From the NCBI GenBank assembly GCA_036346225.1, contig JARFIW010000658.1:248001-312000 (forward strand): DNA of 64,000 bases, read 5' to 3'. Source of the stretch: Platerodrilus igneus (Eukaryota; Arthropoda; Insecta; Coleoptera; Lycidae). The notes below the pieces were generated by a model. The model was not told where the DNA came from. It worked only from the letters and a program-made list of their open reading frames with translations, and did not search any database. The translations under genes were made by a program, and so were the position numbers. Shown here piece after piece: positions 11,296-21,799 of this stretch; within the stretch, counting starts at the first letter, position 1, and each line of letters starts with the position of its first letter.

Positions 11296-11457
11296 ATCAA
11301 TTGGGTCAGTTTGGGTCACTGGGTCAGTTTGGGTCACCGGGTCAATTTGGGTCACTGGGTCAATCCGGGCCAGTACACGGGACCCACTGACCCAGTGACC
11401 CAAACAAAAAAGTGACCCACTTGGACCCAGTGACCCAGTTGACCCATGACCCATTTC
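11296..11457 (+). repeat. GGGTCA array, right arm
   Basis: Six GGGTCA copies occur in a row with spacers CT, GTTT, CC, ATTT and CT, i.e. alternating direct repeats with 2- and 4-base gaps. The array then flips to TGACCC words near 11,385. The flip makes the right arm partly palindromic. Confidence 0.85.
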
Positions 11458-11464
11458 ATTTCTG

Positions 11465-11473
11465 CTCTCAAGC
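11465..11473 (-). repeat. Target-site duplication, right copy
   Basis: CTCTCAAGC, exact partner of 9849-9857. Confidence 0.75.
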
Positions 11474-13650
11474 TACGAAAGTGTTTTAGATCGATAAGCT
11501 ACTATATGTACAAGAACTGTCTCCTTTTCCTCTACGATCTCTTTTATTGTGGTTCTCAGACCAAGTAGCTTCAGATTTATACAAGAAGCCTGGGCCCTTA
11601 TACCAGCGACAGTTATGTCCATTTTCGGAGGCGGTCACCATTTTGTGGCTTCGTCAGCGATATTATGTGCGGATGGCACATAACGCCAGTTTGCCACACA
11701 AGAATTATCCTGAATTTCTGCAACCCTATATGCAACGGATTTTAAGCAAATCCGAGGGTTTGCATTTCTTATCTAATTTAGTACAGCTTCAGAGTTTGTC
11801 CATTAAATTGTCTTTGTTGGCTTTATGCTGAGATGCTTGTTTAACGACTTAACGAACCTAGCTCCTAGCACGGCACCATATGCTACTGCAGCATTAGCGT
11901 TATCACTTGCATCAACGAAAACACACATCTGCAATTTAACACCATTCCAGGTAATAAGCTGTTGAAAGTAACATCTAGAAATTCGCAACTGTTCTATTCT
12001 TGGTAGAGGACCTACCCAAGTTTGCCACTTGATATAGTGTTCATCCGGGATTGATTCATTCCAGTCAACACGACTACGCCATATTCCTTGAAACAAACTT
12101 TTAAGGTAAATAACAAAGTTGGCCGCTTGTCTGATTGGGTCATAAATTGACATGAAGACACTCAAAACTTTACGTTTCGATGGCCTGCGACCACACTTAA
12201 TTGTTTCTTTGTCCGTATCTATCTCCAGCATAGGCCCAGGATCTTTGAGCCTTCTGTACCCACACTCATACCTACAGTGCTGGTATTGGATGGCTGAGGA
12301 TTTAGGACAAGCATGACTTCCTTGGAATTAGACACCCAGTTCCTGATCTAGAACCCAGCAGTAGCGTGGATCAGAGCTACTCCCTTACAAAGTTTTATGG
12401 TCTCCCCGACAGAGTCAGTGCAATCTAACATGTCATAAACATAGTGGTTGTGTATGATTTGTTACTGCTCGAAGATGACTATCCTTGAATTCTAACGTGT
12501 TGTGCGCAACTAGGGGGGCAAGTAGAACCAAACGACATTACGTGTGTGTCTGGTGGTTTGGTTTGATCATAATGTCGCCAAAGAAACCGCATTGCATGTT
12601 GATCTTCACCGTTAAATTTGACCTGTAGAAACATTTCTTTGATGTCGCTGCTAGTCGCTATCTTACGTTCAAGAAACCTTAGGAAAACCCCTAGTAGCAG
12701 AGTTAATTGATCTTCTCCTTTAAAAACATACTATTTAAAGAAATTTCATTGACTAACGCAGTGACATTCCAAACTAGTCGGAATTTCTTAGGTTTGTTAT
12801 GATTAAACACGGGAAAAATCGGCAAATAGCAAACCCTTTTGTGTGGTTGATAAAGAGCCTCCTGAGACATCTTTCGAATATAAGCCTTCTCCTCATACTC
12901 CTTAATTTTTAGATTCATATTCCTTGCTTGCGTGTGGTTTGACAGTAGACGATGTTCTAAACATCCTAGTCTCTTACAGGCCATAGGTCGGCTATCTGGT
13001 ATTGTCGTCTTGTCGTACTTCCATATTAATCCCATTTGGTATTGGTTGCAGATTTTTGTCATTGAGGCTTTCATTATATCACTTGCTCAGCAACCCTCTT
13101 GGGCCACGGTCGCATCCCTCAGCATTGATACGCCTAGCAATTCTACAGAAAAGAAGCCTTCGTGTAGTTCGTGTAGATCTGACACGATACTAGACTCACA
13201 CTCGCATACATGGTGAGCATGCACCGAAAGAGTTCCTAAATGTAGGGCTGTTACTTTTACGGTACCAAACAAAAACCATCCCAATAGTCGTCCTTTACAA
13301 AGTTTAACACCAGTTAGAAAAGATCTGTTGAAAGTCGAAGGTACTCCCTAAATTTGGTTTCGTTTCCAAACAACCTTCTCTGCACGTTGATATTAAAAGC
13401 GTCTTCCGTATCGAGACACAAAAACAACGTATCCACTGGTTTGTTAGAAACTTTGAGGGTTGTCATTACCAGTACCTCTTCTTCTTTCTCTTTCAACAAT
13501 AACAGCGCCACAAATTTATTTGGGTTTATTGTATTTGTTTCTGCTCGCAATACACAGCACGCAGATGTAGCGAACACAAACGAACTATCATTTTCTATTT
13601 CTAGCAAACAACCTTGGGCAGAAATCGCGATCGGCGACGCTCGACGGACT
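11474..13650 (-). pseudogene. BEL/Pao pol, protease-RT-RNase H part (relic)
   Basis: Minus strand. Around 13,100-13,600 lies a protease-side region of uncertain register. From 12,700-13,075 the frame contains IPDSRPMACKRLGCLEHRLL, YLPIFPVFN and FRLVWNVTA, hallmarks of BEL/Pao reverse transcriptase. At 12,430-12,620 are RFLWRH, the FG-TC-PSCAQ stretch and a catalytic box reading YVYD instead of YVDD. From 11,803-12,231 the frame holds KRKVLSVFMSIYDP, IWRSRVDWNESIP and the RNase H start VFVDASDNANAAVAYGA. Stops and shifts separate the blocks. The catalytic change plus the frame breaks make it inactive. Confidence 0.82.
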
Positions 13651-13905
13651 GCCCGCCCTCCGTGACCAAATGTTCGGGAAAACTAGGCCTTAAAGTAGAG
13701 TATGTGTACGAATGAATGGGTCGTTCAGGAATTGGCTTACTATTAAACAAAGAATTAGACAAGACCGTGGTATGTCTCCATAGAAATTTAATGTTTTTAT
13801 GAATCAATGTTGGCACGATGCATGATTGAATGGAAATGATGTACATCTGAACAATGTGAATGTGAATATAAAAATTGTAATTGTACACTGGCGATGCTGC
13901 TTTAT
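13651..13905. other. Spacer between BEL/Pao relic and LINE
   Basis: No gag, LTR or primer-binding site of the BEL/Pao element could be recognised here, so that element appears truncated at its 5' side. Confidence 0.45.
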
Positions 13906-14163
13906 TGGCGAAAAATGAGATTGATTTGCAACAAGATAAAGTAAGTCACCATTCTGAACGGACCTGCACCTTCACATAAGAGTCGATATGACCTTCTAAA
14001 ACTCACTACTGCGATGTGGAAGAAAACGGGAAACCACCACATTACCTCCCAAGTGCACTGCGTACAGAAATTGTTAAACATGATGGCATCCTCTGGGGTA
14101 AAAAAATTCCGGAGGTAAAATAGTCCCCATTTAAATATCCGGGAGGGGACTACTTCGGGTGAT

Positions 14164-14775
14164 GTGATCCGAAAGAATAGAAAAAGACCCGTAAACATTC
14201 TGCGAGTCGGAGCGTGGATTGTCAGAAGTATGAAACAAGTAGATAAGCTAGAGAACCTGAAACTCGAAATAGATAGGTTAGCACTAGACATAGTAGGAAT
14301 CAGTGAAGTCCGCTGGCCAGATGCGGAGGATTTTTGGAGTGGAGACTTCAGGGTAATTCATACAGGATCAGAGGAAGGAAATTCGGGTGTGGGGATAGTT
14401 ATGCGAAAAAAGATAAGACGACGTGTGCAAATCTACTTACAAAAAAACGAAAGAGTACTCATGGTTAGATTTGAATCTAAACCAATAATAATAGAAGTAT
14501 ACATGCCCACAACTAGCTACAGTGAGGAAGAAGTAAAGGCGATCTACAAAGATATCGAAGACATACTAAGATAACGTAAAAGGACATGAAAATTTAATAA
14601 TTACGGGGATTTTAATGCAGTGGTAGGTGAGGGTAGGGAAGGAGCGATAGTAGGTTTATTTGGTTTAGGCGCGAGAAATGACAGGGGAAACAAGCTGGTA
14701 GAATTTTGCGACAAGAACAACTTAATCATCACAAACACATTATTTCAACATCATGCTAGAAGACGATACACGTGA
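14164..14775 (+). pseudogene. LINE apurinic-type endonuclease domain
   Basis: Begins NILRVGAWIVRSM (family form LNVGTWNVRT-), then LDIVGISEVRWP, GVGIVMRKKI, IIEVYMPTTS, a stop after DIEDILR at about 14,574, and, shifted, GDFNAVVGEGREG and LFQHHARRRYT. These are the EEP-fold endonuclease motifs that nick target DNA for priming. N of the WNVR motif is changed to I (WIVR) and the C-terminal DHN segment is deleted. Confidence 0.8.
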
Positions 14776-14778
14776 AAG

Positions 14779-16500
14779 ATGCCAGGAGCACTTAACTTTA
14801 ATAGGCACTTTGACTTTGAGAAGCTAAAAGATAAAGATATACACGAAAGATTTAAAAAAAAGTCAAATGAATTGCTGAAAGATATCGGAAAAATTTCTGA
14901 TACTAACGAAGTAGAAACAGAATGGAATAACATTAAATCCAACTTAGACATGGCGGTCAGAGATATTCTGGGGTATACACGAAAAGAAAATAAGAAACCA
15001 TGGATAACAAAGAAGATCCTGACTTTAATAAAAGAAAGACGAAAATACAAAAATAGATCAGACGAAACAGGAAAACAGAGATACAAAGCCATGAAATGGG
15101 AAATTATTCGCAAATGTAGGAAAGCTAAAGAACAATGGATTGATGAAAAGTGCAACGAGGTACAAACTTAGATGGAAATAGAAAGACAGACGAAGCATAC
15201 AAATTAATTAGAATGAATTTTAGGAATATAAAACCATATACCAAAAATATAAGGGCCGCAGGAGGAAACGTCATTGTAGAAAATGTAGAAAAAGTAGCTA
15301 GATGGCAGGAATATATATAAAATTTATATTCAGGAGAGGAATTAAAAGCATTAGAACAGGAATCACACATTGAAAATGATGATCTGGGATATGAATTTGA
15401 ATTAGCATTAAAGAATCTGAAAAATGGTAAGACGCTGGGTACAGATAAGGTGCAAGCAGAAACTCTAAAACCCGCTGGACAAGCAGTAACAGAACGTCTC
15501 TTCCTAGTTGTAAGCTATATGTATGATACAGGCGAGATACCCAAAGATTTCAAACGTAACATCATAGTAACTATACCAATAAAAAGAGGCACCGATAGAT
15601 GTGAAAATTTTCGAACAATAAGTTTGACAACACACGTTTCAAAATATTAACTAGAATTGTACAAACACGAATGGAAAAACGAGCTGAAGAGATACTGGGA
15701 GAAGATCAATTTGGGTTTAGGCGAAACAGGGGAACACGGGAGGCTATTTTAGCTCCGAGGATGATAATGGAGAAAACAATAGAGAAGGAAGAGCGTATAT
15801 ATAGGATTTGTAGATCTGGAAAAAGCATTCCACAATGTAAAATTGAAAAAATTTTCGAAATACTCAAAAGATTGGAATGAGTTTTAGGGATAGACTGATA
15901 GTACATTGCTTATACAGCGAGCAAACAGCAGTAATAGAATTACTGCAAGAAAGTAGAGAAGTAAATATTAGCAAAGGGGTGAGACGCGGATGTGCCTTAT
16001 CCCCATTAATTTTTAACTTGTACACACTGTCAAATACAGGAAGAGATTTGGAATTAATATGCAGGGACAAAAGATTGATATGCTTAGATTTGCAGATGAT
16101 ATAGCGGTATTAGCATCTAGCAAAAAAGCGTTAGAAGCTGCTCTTAATGAAATGGAAACAGTTCTAGCAGAGAGATATGGTATGAAAATTAACAAAAATA
16201 AAACTAAAGTTCTAGTATGCAAAAGAGGAGAAAATAAATCAAAAACAAGAATACAAATAGGTACTGAGAACGTACAAGAGGTTAAAAATTTCTGCTACCT
16301 AGGAAGTCAGATGGAAAAAGCACAAAAAATATAAAACAAAGATTAGCACAAGGTCGTGCTACATTTAACAACAAAAAGCAGCTACCGTATTCAAAGACCA
16401 CAAACATAGAAACAAGGAAAAGATTGCTTAAAACATATGTATGGAGCACAGCACTGTATGGCTGTGAAGCCTGGACAGTAGGGTTAGCAGACAAGAAAAA
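14779..16500 (+). pseudogene. LINE reverse transcriptase
   Basis: After a linker (KPWITKKILTLIKERRKYKN, family-typical) comes the RT. Its blocks are LKNGKTLGTDKVQAE (usually KAPGxD; here TLGTD), DFKRNIIVTIP, ENFRTISLTTHVSK, EDQFGFRRNRGTREAI, a VRRGCALSPLIFNLY block, catalytic FADDIAVLASS near 16,090, MKINKNKTKVLV, and VKNFCYLGSQ. It ends with LYGCEAWTV-like and MWCYRRM-like segments. The catalytic FADD is intact, but at least four stops or shifts separate the blocks. Confidence 0.85.
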
Positions 16501-16850
16501 GGTAGAAGCCTTTTAAATGTGGTGCTACAGACGTATGATGTAGATACCATGGACAGACAAAGTTAAGAACAAAGAGGTACTAGAAATGGTAGGGTAAGAA
16601 AGAAGTATGTGGAAAACAGTAAAAATTAGGAGAGATAGGATAATTGGCCACATACTAAGACATGAGGGAATAGTGCGGAATATATTAGAAGCAGAGATAG
16701 GAAAAAAGGGAAGTCGAGGTAGAATTTCAGGGAAATGTGTAGGCTAGCTCAGAATCGAAATCAATGAAGGTACGCTTCCAAACAGTCACAAGATGGTAAA
16801 ACTAATAACAAAAATAATATTTGTACTTAAACATGGAGATTATTATAAAC

Positions 16851-17041
16851 AACTACAGATATTGGTTTTGCAATACTCTCAACTCAAAGGGCGAAAGGAT
16901 TTACTTGAAAACTATTAATACGGCAAATGTCTAAGTGTTGGGGGATACTTGGCACCCACAGGCTGCTTAACCCCCTTCACATACCACTGAATATCGGTGA
17001 AATAGGGCATATAATTAAAAAACAATAGAATGGAATCGAGC
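16851..17041 (+). repeat. RTE 3' block (first copy)
   Basis: About 190 bp with landmarks AACTATTAATACGGCAAATG, GGCTGCTTAACCCCCTTCAC and AATAGGGCATATAA. The block recurs at 17,690-17,905 on this strand and twice (55.53-55.69 and 55.85-56.04 kb) on the minus strand, each time next to RTE LINE 3' sequence. It is therefore part of the LINE 3' region or of a non-autonomous partner. Confidence 0.75.
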
Positions 17042-17055
17042 TGTATATAGGCTGT
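17042..17055 (+). repeat. SINE target-site duplication, left copy
   Basis: TGTATATAGGCTGT, repeated exactly at 17669-17682 after the SINE pair, with a variant between the two SINEs (17358-17371). In LINE copy 2 the site occurs only once, at about 55.84 kb (minus strand). Confidence 0.85.
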
Positions 17056-17357
17056 GGCGGCTCCGTGGCGTAGTGGTATGTGTGTGACTACCATGCCCAA
17101 GGTCCCGGGTTCGAATCCCGACACGGTCCGCTTGAAAAATGTTAGGCGAGCATTTTTCACAAAAATACACCCTCGTTCGGATGAGAGGCAAAATCGAGGC
17201 CCCGTGTGTGAGTGTTGTCACGCACGTTAAAGATCCCTACCTTGCGTGGAACAGCAAGGGTTCGGCAAAATTCAAAATTTTCCAGGTAAAAAAAAAAAAA
17301 ACTCGCTTCCTGGCCAATGTAGTACCTTCGGGTGGAGCATTGGAAAATCAAATGTAA
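17056..17357 (+). mobile_element. tRNA-derived SINE, copy 1
   Basis: 302 bp. The head has an A box (TGGCGTAGTGGTATG) and a B box (GGGTTCGAATCCCG) in a tRNA-length segment. The body carries a central stretch GCACGTTAAAGATCCCTACC, a small hairpin CCTTGC...GCAAGG, an A-rich tract and a 3' end GAAAATCAAATGTAA. RNA polymerase III would transcribe from the internal boxes; mobilisation would need a LINE. It carries no long poly(A) tail. The boundaries are set by the 14-bp duplication and the empty site in LINE copy 2. Confidence 0.88.
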
Positions 17358-17371
17358 TGTATATAGAATGT

Positions 17372-17668
17372 GGCGACTTCGTGGCGTAGTGGTATGTGTG
17401 TTGCTACTACGCCCAAGGTTCCGGGTTCGAATCCCGACACGATCCGCTTGAAAAATGTTAGGCGAACATTTTTCACAAAAATACATCCTTGTTTGGATGA
17501 GAGGTAAAATGGAGGTCCCGTGTGTGAGTGTTGTCAGGCACGTTAAAGATCCCTACCTTGCTTGGAACAGCAAGGGTTCGGCAAAATTCTAAATTTTCCA
17601 GGTAAAAAAAAACTTGCTTCCTGGCCAATGTAGTACCTTCGAGTGGAGCATTGGAAAATCACATGTAA
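17372..17668 (+). mobile_element. tRNA-derived SINE, copy 2 (tandem)
   Basis: 297 bp, closely similar to copy 1 and in direct tandem with it. A target-site-like TGTATATAGAATGT separates the two. The A-tract is shorter (about 8 versus 13 A). The A and B boxes are preserved. The tandem arose either by a second insertion into the duplicated site or by unequal crossing-over between flanking repeats. Confidence 0.88.
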
Positions 17669-17682
17669 TGTATATAGGCTGT

Positions 17683-18421
17683 TGTGAGAATTGCAGGGAA
17701 CGGTGTAGGCTAGCTCAGAACAACTACAGGTGTTGGTTGTGAAATATTTTCAACTATTGTTGATTGTGCAAAAGGATATATTGGAAAAACTATTAATTCG
17801 ACAAAGGTTCAGGTGCTGAGGGAACTTGGCAGCCAAAGGCTGCTTACCCCCCTTAACATGCCTCTGAATATCGGGGAAATAGAGTATATAACTGTAAAAC
17901 AAAAGAAGGTGACCGAACTGCATCAAACAAGAAAGAACAGCAGCTATGTTCAAAGACAACGAACATAGATACAAGAAGAAAACTGTTCAAAGCATAGTGT
18001 GGAGCACAGCACAGTACATCTGTGAAATAGGGGCAGTAGGAAAAGCAGACAGAAAGAGATAGAAGCCTTCTGGAACGTTGTGCTTCAGATGTATGAGGAT
18101 GGTAGCATGGACAGACAAAGTTAATAACAAATAGGTAGCAATAGTAGAGGAATAGAGATATCTGTGGAAAATGAAAAATATAGGAGAAATAGAAGGACAG
18201 GATACGTTTTAAGACATTTCTGGGGAATAGTACGGGATATACTACAAGCAGAGGTAGGAAAAGAGAGGTAGAGGTAGACCGAGATCAGACTTTCGCACAC
18301 AGATAGTGATTGATGCAGATTGTGCAAATTTCATGGAAATGTGTAGGTTGGTTCAGACTAGGAAACAATGAGGGTACGCGTCCAACCAGTTCTAGGACTG
18401 AAGACCTAATGATGATGATGT
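17683..18421 (+). repeat. RTE 3' module, second block plus LINE 3' terminus
   Basis: Contains the 3' block again (landmark GGCTGCTTACCCCCCTTAAC), then LINE sequence homologous to the RT C-terminus (GGAGCACAGCACAGTACATC, AGAAGCCTTCTGGAACG, GTAGCATGGACAGACAAAG). It ends GGACTGAAGACCTA followed by (ATG)n. Short tandem repeats at the 3' end are typical of RTE elements. The same composite is present on the minus strand at 54,985-55,800, so it is a property of the family and not a local accident. Confidence 0.75.
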
Positions 18422-20555
18422 AAGTAAGTCAAGTGTGTGTCGAGTGAAATTGATCTACTGATAAAGATATGGAAAACTAAAATGCTTTTTTAGATAGCAA
18501 TGAGTCGATTTAAAAGAATAAGTTAGTATTAAGTATGAAGATCGTTGAGAATCGTGATTTTTATGTACCTAAGAAAGATGTTTAGCGTGTATGAAAAATT
18601 AGATAAGGAGACGGAAATAAAGTTTATGGTTATACAAGATTTAAAAGAATATATCATAAGTTGATAAAAATATGCTAATAAATGTGTTTAATATCTTAAA
18701 AGGCCGTTTTAATTCCCGTTTAAAATTTACTATGAACGTTTAAGTTAACGAATTATTTCAGTATTTTATGTTATTCAAGTTTATTATCTTTTATGTTACA
18801 AGTCTTGGGTTTAATTAGTATTTAAATCTAAAATGAAATAATTACTCAATAAATTAGTCTTTCTGGAATTGGTTTTGATTTTATATAATATTGAGTGAAG
18901 AATGGACATTCGTATTTGATTCTGTAACCACTCACGACTGCAGTAATTGTTAGACGCCCGTTATAAAGTCGCTTTCTTTATTTGTCCCCAAGTGCCCTCG
19001 TGATATCTTAATTTAGACAAGTTTTTCGGAAAAACGTAGGTGTCTTTTGCCAAAAATAATTTTTGCATTTTATGTAAATCATAGGAATTTTGATTGAGCA
19101 AAATCGATAATTTGTAGTACAGGCTCCTTGAGTGATTGCTTGACTCGCTCACGTTTAATGAGAGGACGAGCTAAAACGTGAAATAAGTATCATATAAGTT
19201 TCCATTTCTGCAGTATCGCTCCGTGCGTTATGCACTGATGTGCATGATTCTTTTCGCATAATTATAACCTTTAGATTATTACACATGACATTCTTAGTAA
19301 TAAAATAGTGCTAAAATTTCAACTGATTGCGCATTAAATTAGTATTTACAATGTGAAACATTTCCACTACCAAATTCTAGTAAAAAAACGTTTCTGCAGT
19401 GAATGGTTGTTATGGAATCCAGTAGCCGCTATCAATAATTCCAAAGACCGGATATCACCGTCTTTTTCCTTGTCTTACGATTTCCGCGCATCCTTCTCGA
19501 TCTGATGTTTTAAATCAGACTACGATTCGTCAAAAGCCGCCCTGCTAAGAGACATACATTATGTGCATATTTCCAGCTGCTGTCGCCGAAATGTTCCGAC
19601 AAAAACAATAATCTTTTGTTAGACCGCACTTCTTTGTCTTGCCGCACGTAACTACCTAATTCAGATAGTTCAGAATTTTAACATGGTCAATTCTTAATGG
19701 CATTTTTACTTGTTTATTTATGCGAAGTTTACATATTTTAGCAGTTCGCTACCCAGTCACGTCAATGAATGGTGAAAATAGTCTTCTCAGAACACCAGAA
19801 TCCGTAAAATCCAATAACAAACTTATTACCGAACAGCATTCGAGCTTAAAGTTTCTGTATTTAATACGTAAGTTGTTCGAATGTTAGCCTGGAAAATCAT
19901 CGTTTATCACAACTCTGTGGCTGGTGAAGACGTGTACTTATGTTATTATGAAGTGGTGTCCAACTTCACTAGGGGGTTAGTCTTAAGGGTAACTTCTTAG
20001 GGGGCTGTAAATACTCTTAGACCAGTTAGTGGCGGTTCGTTAGCGGCATTAGGCGCTTAATAATTTACTCCTGTCGAACTTTCATGTTTGCTTAAGCTCA
20101 TAATGCAGACTAGGGTAAAGCTGAAATTTTTAGCTTTCGGTACTGTTGATTCATTGCTAAGTAGGAAATTGCAATTTTTTACAAGAAAGCTCTCTAATAA
20201 TAAGTCAGGATTAAACTACTAAGGACATCTAGGTGGGTATTAAGCTAAACGTGTCCTAATGGGGTAATTTGTCAATTTTTTCAGCTTCCGCGCTGTTCAA
20301 ATATGTTCGCAGATTTAGTTTTGTGATTAATAGGTCTTGGTGTGACCATATTTGCTGTTATTTATCAGGTTGATAAGACAATTCTTGTGTAAGAAATGTA
20401 ATTTATTCTTTTAAATTTTCGTGCGTACTTGAAACTTACACGACAAATTTTTATTAGCCATTTACATACTTTTATTACGAAGACAAGTACAGCGTCTCAT
20501 TAATTTTTATATTTTGAAATTGATTTAATAGTACAGGACCATTGCAAATGATATA
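18422..20555. other. AT-rich sequence with no recognisable gene
   Basis: No protein motif or RNA gene seen on either strand. A minus-strand open frame near 18,961-19,152 shows no family features. TTAGTCTTAAGGGTAAC near 19,978 resembles, inverted, a segment near 36.4 kb and may be a shared repeat scrap. Confidence 0.5.
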
Positions 20556-20559
20556 AGCG

Positions 20560-21700
20560 ATTTTACTGCTTTACTGTTCCAGTTTAAAATTGTACTGAAA
20601 AAACTCATACAGTTTTTGACCTACTACAAGTGCTCGCATTGATTCTGCATATTTAGTCTATAATCATATTCGTAACCACCCTCGATGTAACTAACATGCT
20701 ATTATCGATCTGTTCAAAGGCATTGTGATGCGAGCACTCAGTTTCGTAGGTTTGTTGGGAAACGAGACTGAAACAAATGACATAACTTCACGTAAAGAAG
20801 TCTATGGGGTTAAGTAAGGGGCGCCGGAAACCATGCCAGCAATTGCCGATCAAACATTCACCGCTAACCATCCACAGGTTTCTAAATTTCATGTGTGTTG
20901 ATCGCGGAGCGGAGCAACATACTGTTGGTAGATCAAGTATACAACATTAATCTTGAGCTTACCTGGTCGTTTGGCTGGTCCTTTGGTCTGGTCCTTTAGT
21001 CTGGTCCTTAGGTCTGGTCCTTTGGTCTGGTCCTTTGGTCTGGTCCTTTGGTCTGGTCCTTTGGACATGAGCCGATTTTACAGCATATGCAGATACAACT
21101 GCCCTGTAATGGTTCCTTTTAAGTAGAAACAGTGTCCACTATCGTTAAATTGTTGAACTGCACAGAACACATTAACTTAGGTAAAGCTCTAACATGCTGA
21201 CCAATAGATCGGTAATTTTTGGTGTCCTAAATTCGTACATTGTATGTATTCACTTTCCCATTCGCAAAAAGGTTGTTACATCATTAAAGACAAGTTTCTC
21301 ATTAAAATCATCCTCTTCCTAAAATGGCTGTAGTCGTGTACTAAACTCCAAGCGTCTCCTTTTCTCATTGAATATTAGGACTTGCAGTAATTACAACTAG
21401 TATGGCTTCTGTTTCAGCTGTTTTCGTACGATCTTGCAAATAGCTGGTTGTGAAATATTTACCTTTTTGATTTCTTTGATCGACGACTTCTATGTGCTAC
21501 ATACAAAACTTGTCTGCACGAGCTCAACTATTTATTCAATCACTGTAGACCGACACGTCAATTTCCCCCTACAGAGGCGATGTTAACTGTGCACAAAGTC
21601 GCCTAACAGAATTGGCCGTTGGTGCTCCTTTTTCAAACATTTTTCTAAGGTGTTGTAGCGTTATTACGACACATAAATGTGAATAAAATTTAATATCTCC
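20560..21700 (-). pseudogene. Mariner/IS630-like transposase (relic)
   Basis: Minus strand, reading across frames. KGAPTANSVRRLC is followed by a helix-turn-helix region (PAICKIVRKQLKQKPY). RRRLEFSTRLQPF, EEDDFNEKLVF and NDVTTF follow (family form FSDEATF; first Asp kept, following Glu replaced by Val). Then come GKVNTYNVRI, the VNVFCAV region and TITGQLYLHML. After the minisatellite, degenerate C-terminal pieces (FPTNLRN and RLN) continue to about 20,570. It is an old inactive copy. Terminal repeats were not delimited. Confidence 0.7.
20962..21064. repeat. 13-bp minisatellite inside the mariner relic
   Basis: Eight copies of CTGGTCCTTTGGT, starting at 20963, 20975 and then every 13 bp to 21053; the first unit is 12 bp. 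The unit length is not a multiple of three, so expansion shifts the frame of the surrounding transposase. Confidence 0.95.
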
Positions 21701-21799
21701 ATGACAAAGGTTATAGCCTGGATGCGAAGTCATAAACTAGAAATTGCTCCAAAGTAACAACAGCAGCCATCTATAGCCGCAGTAGGAGAATAAGCAAAC

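Larger units (their letters stand above)
9858..11464. mobile_element. GGGTCA-array DNA element with 9-bp target duplication
   Basis: A 1607-bp insertion inside the BEL/Pao pol, flanked by an exact 9-bp duplication (CTCTCAAGC). The ends carry a short terminal inverted repeat with the 13-bp core ATGAAATGGGTCA (left) and its complement (right). Arrays of the hexamer GGGTCA follow, in opposite orientation at the two ends. The interior is mostly AT-rich, with one less AT-rich 180-nt open frame ending at a splice-donor-like site. Nine-base duplications are known for Mutator-like and some Merlin-like elements. No transposase was seen, so it is probably non-autonomous, and the superfamily is open. 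Confidence 0.72.
13906..16850 (+). mobile_element. RTE-like LINE, copy 1
   Basis: A 5' leader shared with copy 2 (a GCGATGTGGAAG-like block, CATTACCTCCCAAGT, GGAGGTAAAATAGTCCCCAT) precedes an endonuclease and a reverse transcriptase. The 3' part continues as a conserved non-coding block. The family is the RTE-related endonuclease-reverse transcriptase common in insects (CFDP2-like). Compared with copy 2 it has lost about 80 codons of endonuclease near 14,778, including the DHN motif. It is interrupted by several stops and one-base shifts, so it is inactive. Confidence 0.85.

Noticed and set aside
13601..13888. 95-codon minus-strand frame as BEL/Pao gag
   Set aside because: No zinc knuckle or gag-like motif; composition resembles AT-rich non-coding sequence.
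17077..17130. Functional tRNA genes at the box A/B sequences (17 kb, 23.3 kb)
   Set aside because: They are followed by the same 230-bp body in several copies and flanked by a target duplication, so they are SINE heads.
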